From Pseudomonas sp. SL4(2022) (GTDB taxonomy: Bacteria; Pseudomonadota; Gammaproteobacteria; Pseudomonadales; Pseudomonadaceae), in NCBI RefSeq assembly GCF_026625725.1, contig NZ_CP113060.1:2858001-2922000 (forward strand): a stretch of DNA of 64,000 nucleotides, read 5' to 3'. Under the pieces are notes generated by a model that saw only the letters and a program-made list of their open reading frames with translations, was not told the DNA's origin and made no database searches. The position numbers were made by a program, and so were the translations under genes. Shown piece by piece: positions 58,424 to 64,000 of this stretch (positions within the stretch are counted from its first letter, which is position 1; the number at the start of each line of letters is the position of its first letter).

Positions 58424-61060
58424 ATGGCAGAAATCGACGCGCGCCTGCGCGAGGACGTTCACCAACTCGGCGAGCTCCTGGGTAACACCATCAGCCTGCA
58501 ACACGGTGCAGCTTTTCTCGACAAGATTGAGCGTATTCGCAAGGGCGCCAAGGCCTCGCGCCGCGGCTCCTCACAGGGCGCTGAGCAACTCAGTGCAACC
58601 CTGAACCAGCTGGATGATGACGAACTGCTGCCAGTGGCGCGGGCATTCAACCAGTTCCTTAATCTGGCCAATATTGCCGAGCAGTACCATCGCGTGCGGC
58701 GCCGCGCGCCGGGTGAGCCGGAGCCGTTTGAGGACAATATCCTCGCAGAACTGCTGCAGCGGCTATCCAGCAACGGCCACAAGGGCGAGGCGCTGGCTCG
58801 CCAGTTTGGTCGCCTGGATATTGAGCTGGTGCTGACCGCGCACCCCACCGAAGTGGCGCGGCGCACGCTGATCCAGAAATACGATGCGATGGCCGAACAG
58901 CTGGCCGCCGGCGACCACAGCGACCTCTCGGCAGGCGAGCGTGAGCAGGTCAAACAGCGCCTGCAACGGCTGATTGCCGAAGCCTGGCATACCGAGGAAA
59001 TCCGCCGCAGCCGGCCGAGTCCGGTGGATGAAGCCAAATGGGGCTTTGCGGTGATTGAGCATTCGCTCTGGCATGCCATCCCTAATGTGCTGCGCAAGGC
59101 CGATCAGGTGCTGCACAGCGCCACTGGGTTGCACCTGCCGCTGGATGCTGCGCCGATTCGTTTTGCCTCCTGGATGGGCGGTGACCGTGACGGCAACCCG
59201 AATGTCACGTCCGCTGTCACCCGCGAAGTGCTGCTGCTGGCGCGCTGGATGGCGGCGGATTTGTATTTGCGCGATGTCGATAATCTGGCTGCCGAGTTGT
59301 CCATGCAACAGGCCAGCCCGGCATTATTGGCGCGGGTAGGCGAGAGCGCCGAGCCCTATCGCAGCCTGCTCAAGCAACTGCGTGAGCGCCTGCGCACCAC
59401 CCGCAGCTGGGCTCAGGCGGCTCTGCATGAGCAGATCCCAGCACCTGCAGCCGTGTTGCAGGACAACCGTGAGCTGCTGGAGCCACTGACCCTGTGCTAC
59501 CAGTCGCTGCATGAATGCGGCATGGGCGTGATTGCTGATGGCCCGCTGCTCGATTGCTTGCGCCGCGCGGCGACCTTTGGCCTGTTCCTGGCGCGTCTGG
59601 ATGTGCGGCAGGACTCCAGCCGCCACGCCGCCGCCATGAGCGAAATCACCGATTACCTCGGTCTGGGGCGCTACGCCGAGTGGGATGAAGAGGCGCGCCT
59701 GGTGTTTTTGCTGAAAGAGCTGGAGAACCGCCGGCCGCTGCTGCCGGGGCACTTCAAACCTAGCGGGGAAACTGAGGAGGTGCTGGCCACCTGTCGTGAA
59801 GTAGCGCGGGCGCCGGCGGCATCACTGGGTTCCTACGTGATTTCCATGGCCGGTGCGGCTTCCGATGTGCTGGCGGTGCAGCTGTTGCTCAAGGAAGCCG
59901 GGTTGCAACGGCCGATGCGCGTGGTGCCATTGTTCGAAACCCTGGCCGATCTGGACAACGCCGGCCCGGTGATCAGCCGGTTGCTGGCGCTGCATGGCTA
60001 TCGTGCGCGCTTGCATGGGCCGCAGGAGGTGATGATCGGTTACTCCGACTCGGCCAAGGACGCCGGCACCACCGCAGCAGCCTGGGCGCAGTACCGTGCC
60101 CAGGAGACCCTGGTGCAGGCGTGCCGCGAGCAGGATGTCGAGTTACTGTTGTTCCACGGCCGCGGCGGCACGGTGGGGCGCGGCGGTGGCCCGGCCCATG
60201 CGGCGATTCTGTCGCAGCCGCCGGGCTCGGTGATGGGGCGTTTCCGCACCACTGAGCAGGGTGAAATGATTCGTTTCAAATTCGGCCTGCCGGATATCGC
60301 CGAACAGAACCTCAATCTTTATCTAGCGGCGGTGCTGGAAGCCACCTTGTTGCCGCCGCCCAGTCCGGAGCCGGCCTGGCGCGAGCTGATGGACAAACTG
60401 GCCAGCGATGGCGTCAGTGCCTACCGCGCGGTGGTGCGCGAGCATCCGCAGTTTGTTGCCTATTTCCGCCAGGCAACGCCGGAGCAGGAGCTGGGTCGAT
60501 TGCCGCTGGGTAGCCGCCCGGCCAAGCGCCGTGAGGGCGGTGTCGAGAGCCTACGGGCGATTCCATGGATTTTCGCCTGGACGCAAACGCGCCTGATGCT
60601 GCCTGCCTGGCTGGGTTGGGAGGCGGCGCTGGGCAACGCTTTTCAGCGCGGCGAAGGCGAGTTGCTCGGGCAAATGCGTGAGCACTGGCCGTTCTTCCGC
60701 ACCCGTATCGACATGCTCGAGATGGTGCTGGCCAAGGCCGACGAGTCCATCGCCTTGCTGTATGACCAGCGCCTGGTCGAGTCGGCCCTGCAGCCGCTGG
60801 GGGCGCATCTGCGCGGCCTATTGTCGCAGGCATTGGTCGCGGTGCTGGGGCTGACCGGTCAGTCGCAGCTGCTGGCGCACAGTCCGGAAACCCTGGAGTC
60901 GATCAGTGTGCGCAACACCTACCTGGATCCGTTGCACCTGCTCCAGGCCGAACTGCTGGCACGTTCACGGTCACGTGACAATCAGGCTGACAGCCCTCTG
61001 GAACAGGCTCTGCTGGTCAGTGTGGCGGGTATCGCGGCTGGGTTGCGCAACACGGGTTGA
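58424..61060 (+). CDS. ppc: Phosphoenolpyruvate carboxylase
   Basis: An 878-residue PEPC. The catalytic His lies in LTAHPTEV, and other conserved blocks are [35 protein letters not shown] and the C-terminal NTG. It carboxylates PEP to oxaloacetate, the main anaplerotic reaction. The ATG at 58424 is preceded by GTGGAGG. It is divergent from the small helical protein gene. Confidence 0.98.
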   Translation: MAEIDARLREDVHQLGELLGNTISLQHGAAFLDKIERIRKGAKASRRGSSQGAEQLSATLNQLDDDELLPVARAFNQFLNLANIAEQYHRVRRRAPGEPEPFEDNILAELLQRLSSNGHKGEALARQFGRLDIELVLTAHPTEVARRTLIQKYDAMAEQLAAGDHSDLSAGEREQVKQRLQRLIAEAWHTEEIRRSRPSPVDEAKWGFAVIEHSLWHAIPNVLRKADQVLHSATGLHLPLDAAPIRFASWMGGDRDGNPNVTSAVTREVLLLARWMAADLYLRDVDNLAAELSMQQASPALLARVGESAEPYRSLLKQLRERLRTTRSWAQAALHEQIPAPAAVLQDNRELLEPLTLCYQSLHECGMGVIADGPLLDCLRRAATFGLFLARLDVRQDSSRHAAAMSEITDYLGLGRYAEWDEEARLVFLLKELENRRPLLPGHFKPSGETEEVLATCREVARAPAASLGSYVISMAGAASDVLAVQLLLKEAGLQRPMRVVPLFETLADLDNAGPVISRLLALHGYRARLHGPQEVMIGYSDSAKDAGTTAAAWAQYRAQETLVQACREQDVELLLFHGRGGTVGRGGGPAHAAILSQPPGSVMGRFRTTEQGEMIRFKFGLPDIAEQNLNLYLAAVLEATLLPPPSPEPAWRELMDKLASDGVSAYRAVVREHPQFVAYFRQATPEQELGRLPLGSRPAKRREGGVESLRAIPWIFAWTQTRLMLPAWLGWEAALGNAFQRGEGELLGQMREHWPFFRTRIDMLEMVLAKADESIALLYDQRLVESALQPLGAHLRGLLSQALVAVLGLTGQSQLLAHSPETLESISVRNTYLDPLHLLQAELLARSRSRDNQADSPLEQALLVSVAGIAAGLRNTG

Positions 61061-61955
<895 letters not shown>

Positions 61956-61973
61956 GCCTTGCTGCAGTCAGTC

Positions 61974-62006
61974 AACGGCCCGCTTATGCGGGCCGTTGTC
62001 GTTTCT
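61974..62006 (+). terminator. Probable rho-independent terminator after adk
   Basis: AACGGCCCGC-TTAT-GCGGGCCGTT, 10-bp stem, followed by a broken T-run (GTCGTTTCT). Confidence 0.7.
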
Positions 62007-62146
62007 GCGCTTGGCGCGCTGGACTCGCTGAGCGTCGTTCATAGAACAGTAACCTCGCTCGCCTGAGTTAGCATTCGATTGGTCTATACCAGGCTGAAGG
62101 GGTAGACATCAAGCCTTGACTCAAACTAAGGAAGAGAGCGCGTCCA

Positions 62147-62932
62147 ATGACCGAGAAAACAGCAAAGAGTGCCATCTGGTTGGGCCTTGCATTAGTGCTG
62201 GTGGGGAGTCCTGCAGCTTTTGCCGACTCTGCAGTGAAGCCCAAGACCGATTGCAGTGTTGCCGAGTTCACCATGGGCCTGCGTTTCCAGCAGCAATCGG
62301 CGGAAGTTCAGGCCCTGCAGTTACAGGCCTACAACATCGCTACCCTGAAATTGGATGCGGCGGTGGCTGCGGCGAAAGATCCGTCCAAGCTGGCCATCGT
62401 CACCGACTTGGATGAAACCGTCATTGATAACAGCGCGCTGCTGGCGCGTGATCTGGCCAACTGTCACACCTATGACGCCTGGGACACCTGGCTGCCTTGG
62501 GAGCGTGACGGTACCCCCGCGCTGATTCCGGGGGCGAAGCAATTTCTTGAGCATGCCGACAAGCTTGGGGTGACCATTCGCTACATCTCCGATCGCGCCG
62601 ATAAGCAGAAGAAGTACACCCTGGCCACGCTGAGCAAGCTGGGGTTGCCGCAGATTTCCGAAGACAGCGTGCTACTGCTGGGTCCACCCAAGGTGGAGCG
62701 TCGCGCTATCGTCAGTGCTGATCATCAGATCGTGCTGCTGCTGGGCGACACCCTGCATGACTTCGATGCGCGTTTCCGCAAGACGCCACTGGCCGATCAG
62801 CGTGCCACTGTCGCTGCTGAAGCCGGCAAGTGGGGCACCGAGTGGATCGTCTTCCCTAATGCCAGCTACGGTACCTGGTCCAAGGCGCCGCTACAGGGTT
62901 GGGACGCCAAGACCGTGATCGAGGCCTGGTAA
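62147..62932 (+). CDS. HAD-superfamily acid phosphatase, e(P4)-like (class C)
   Basis: A 261-residue exported protein. Signal peptide (WLGLALVLVGSPAAFADS, no lipobox) and a HAD domain with the nucleophile motif VTDLDETVID, the threonine/serine region RYISDRADKQKK and the acidic motif LLLGDTLHDFDARF. Relatives of the lipoprotein e(P4) family are periplasmic or outer membrane nucleotidases. A long palindrome follows the stop. Confidence 0.87.
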   Translation: MTEKTAKSAIWLGLALVLVGSPAAFADSAVKPKTDCSVAEFTMGLRFQQQSAEVQALQLQAYNIATLKLDAAVAAAKDPSKLAIVTDLDETVIDNSALLARDLANCHTYDAWDTWLPWERDGTPALIPGAKQFLEHADKLGVTIRYISDRADKQKKYTLATLSKLGLPQISEDSVLLLGPPKVERRAIVSADHQIVLLLGDTLHDFDARFRKTPLADQRATVAAEAGKWGTEWIVFPNASYGTWSKAPLQGWDAKTVIEAW

Positions 62933-62945
62933 GTCCGTCTGTTCA

Positions 62946-62979
62946 GGCTGCAGCGGGCCGGATCCGGCTCGCTGCAGCC
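62946..62979. repeat. 34-bp near-perfect palindrome after the phosphatase gene
   Basis: Bases 62946-62979 form a palindrome with one G-T pair, centred on GGATCC (arms GGCTGCAGCG and CGCTGCAGCC). As RNA it is a 16-pair hairpin with almost no loop; no T-run follows. It may act as a 3' stabilising hairpin. Confidence 0.7.
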
Positions 62980-63092
62980 GCTTGGCGCAAACATTTTGAC
63001 GGTATTACAGGCGCGAGCGGCAGTGATTGCGCTGGAAAAAAATGCCTCAAGCCGGTCTAATGCCCGTCCATTTTGTCACCTGTCCGAATGCA

Positions 63093-63773
63093 ATGACCAC
63101 TCTCCTGGCCCTGGATACCGCCACCGAAGCCTGCTCTGTTGCGCTGCTGCATAACGGCCAGGTGCTCAGTCATTACGAAGTCATTCCGCGCCTGCATGCT
63201 CAGCGTCTACTGCCGATGATCAAGCAGCTGCTGGCGGATGCTGAGGTATCGCTTTCAGCGCTCGATGCGATTGCCTTTGGCCGTGGTCCGGGCGCCTTTA
63301 CCGGTGTGCGGATTGCCATTGGTGTGGTGCAGGGCCTGGCCTTTGCGTTGGAGCGCCCGGTGCTGCCGGTGTCCAACCTGGCCGTGCTGGCGCAGCGCAG
63401 CCTGCGTGAACACGGCGTCCAGCAGGTGGCTGCAGCCATCGATGCGCGCATGGATGAAGTCTATTGGGGTTGCTACCGCGCGGAGCAGGGCGAAATGCGC
63501 CTGGCCGGTATCGAAGCCGTAGTGGCACCCGAGCGGGCCGGACTGCCGCGTGATGCGGCGGGCGACTGGTTCGGTGCGGGTACGGGCTGGGGAACCTTTG
63601 CTGCACGCCTCCCGGTTGCAGTCAGTGGGCAGGATGCAGCCATGTTGCCACACGCCGAAGACCTGCTCAGTCTGGCGCGCTTTGCCTGGGCCCGTGGTGA
63701 AGCAGTGGGCGCAGATCAGGCACAGCCTGTTTACCTGCGTGATCAGGTGGCCACGCCGAAAACGGCGGTCTGA
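63093..63773 (+). CDS. tsaB: tRNA N6-threonylcarbamoyladenosine biosynthesis protein TsaB
   Basis: A 226-residue TsaB of the ASKHA fold: MTTLLALDTATEACSVALL at the start, SALDAIAFGRGPGAFTGVRI and GLAFALERPVLPVSNLAVLA. It is the partner of TsaD and TsaE in t6A37 synthesis on ANN-decoding tRNAs. The ATG at 63093 gives the normal start; the frame is open further upstream without family similarity. Confidence 0.95.
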   Translation: MTTLLALDTATEACSVALLHNGQVLSHYEVIPRLHAQRLLPMIKQLLADAEVSLSALDAIAFGRGPGAFTGVRIAIGVVQGLAFALERPVLPVSNLAVLAQRSLREHGVQQVAAAIDARMDEVYWGCYRAEQGEMRLAGIEAVVAPERAGLPRDAAGDWFGAGTGWGTFAARLPVAVSGQDAAMLPHAEDLLSLARFAWARGEAVGADQAQPVYLRDQVATPKTAV

Positions 63774-63903
63774 GGCTGGCCTCGGCGGCGCCTTCTGTCG
63801 TGCCTATTGCCGCGTGGCGGTTGCTTGATTGCCAAGCTGCCCGGCTGGGGCTAAATTGCCATCACCTGTGTCCATCATTGGCCAAGTAGCCGAGCAGTAA
63901 TTG

Positions 63904-64000
63904 ATGCGTATCGACGGTTTTACTTCCTCCTATTCGCCAGACCGCAGTGCCCGCCCGGGCTCTGCGGTTACGCCATTTCGCGAAGCGCAGCGCGAAGTTG
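63904..64000 (+). CDS. Start of a gene cut by the window end
   Basis: An ATG at 63904 opens a frame that stays open to the window end (MRIDGFTSSYSPDRSARPGS then AVTPFREAQREV). About 32 codons are visible. There is no clear ribosome site beyond GAGC. The product is not recognised from this part. Confidence 0.55.
   Translation, partial: MRIDGFTSSYSPDRSARPGSAVTPFREAQREV

Overview
The window is a stretch of core chromosome from a Pseudomonas-type gammaproteobacterium. The evidence is the gene content and order: bamB-der; leuA; xseA; guaB-guaA-multicopper oxidase-tadA-mltF-purL; ffh-rpsP-rimM-trmD-rplS; xerD-dsbC-hom-thrC; recJ; prfB-lysS; ppc-adk; tsaB. From memory this parallels the P. aeruginosa PA3800-PA3684 region. 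GC is high throughout, apart from one AT-rich islet. I cannot name the species. I found no rRNA, tRNA, CRISPR array, intact insertion sequence or prophage.

Layout. 1-8.6 kb: end of bamB, der, an aminotransferase/omega-amidase pair, a periplasmic binding protein, a MerR regulator divergent from an NAD-epimerase, and leuA with a short leucine-containing leader peptide. 8.7-10.4 kb: an orphan flagellin carrying a zinc-protease domain (flagellinolysin type) behind a predicted sigma-28 promoter. 10.5-16.8 kb: M23 peptidase, xseA, a zinc-ribbon protein, guaB, guaA. 16.85-18.7 kb: AT-rich islet with a methyltransferase. 18.7-31.7 kb: multicopper oxidase, tadA, mltF, purL, then small metabolic genes, purT and an SGNH hydrolase. 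31.7-43.6 kb: CorC-like and YpjD-like membrane proteins, ffh, the rpsP-rimM-trmD-rplS operon (rimM and trmD joined in one frame here), a thioesterase, an MshEN-domain protein, xerD, dsbC, hom, thrC. 43.6-54 kb: RNA ligase-like and CoA-transferase genes, yaeQ, recJ, a LapG-like protease, two poorly known proteins, a decayed diguanylate cyclase gene, prfB with its programmed frameshift, lysS. 54-64 kb: TetR regulator, lipoprotein, QEGLA protein, AIM24 protein, ppc, adk, an acid phosphatase, tsaB and the start of one more gene.

Most genes are housekeeping: purine synthesis (guaB, guaA, purL, purT), translation and tRNA or ribosome maturation (der, rpsP, rimM, trmD, rplS, prfB, lysS, tadA, tsaB), protein targeting (ffh), and leucine and threonine synthesis. 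The points most worth a second look are: the protease-bearing flagellin with its own flagellar-type promoter; the rimM-trmD fusion caused by a T5 run; and a family of about 145-bp palindromic intergenic elements. Three copies of the family (one partial) each begin at the stop codon of the gene upstream, and two copies show compensatory changes in their stems. Also notable are a transmembrane protein with a near-canonical MshEN c-di-GMP motif, a CDGSH protein whose first site has Cys in place of His, and a LapG-like protease without lapD beside it.
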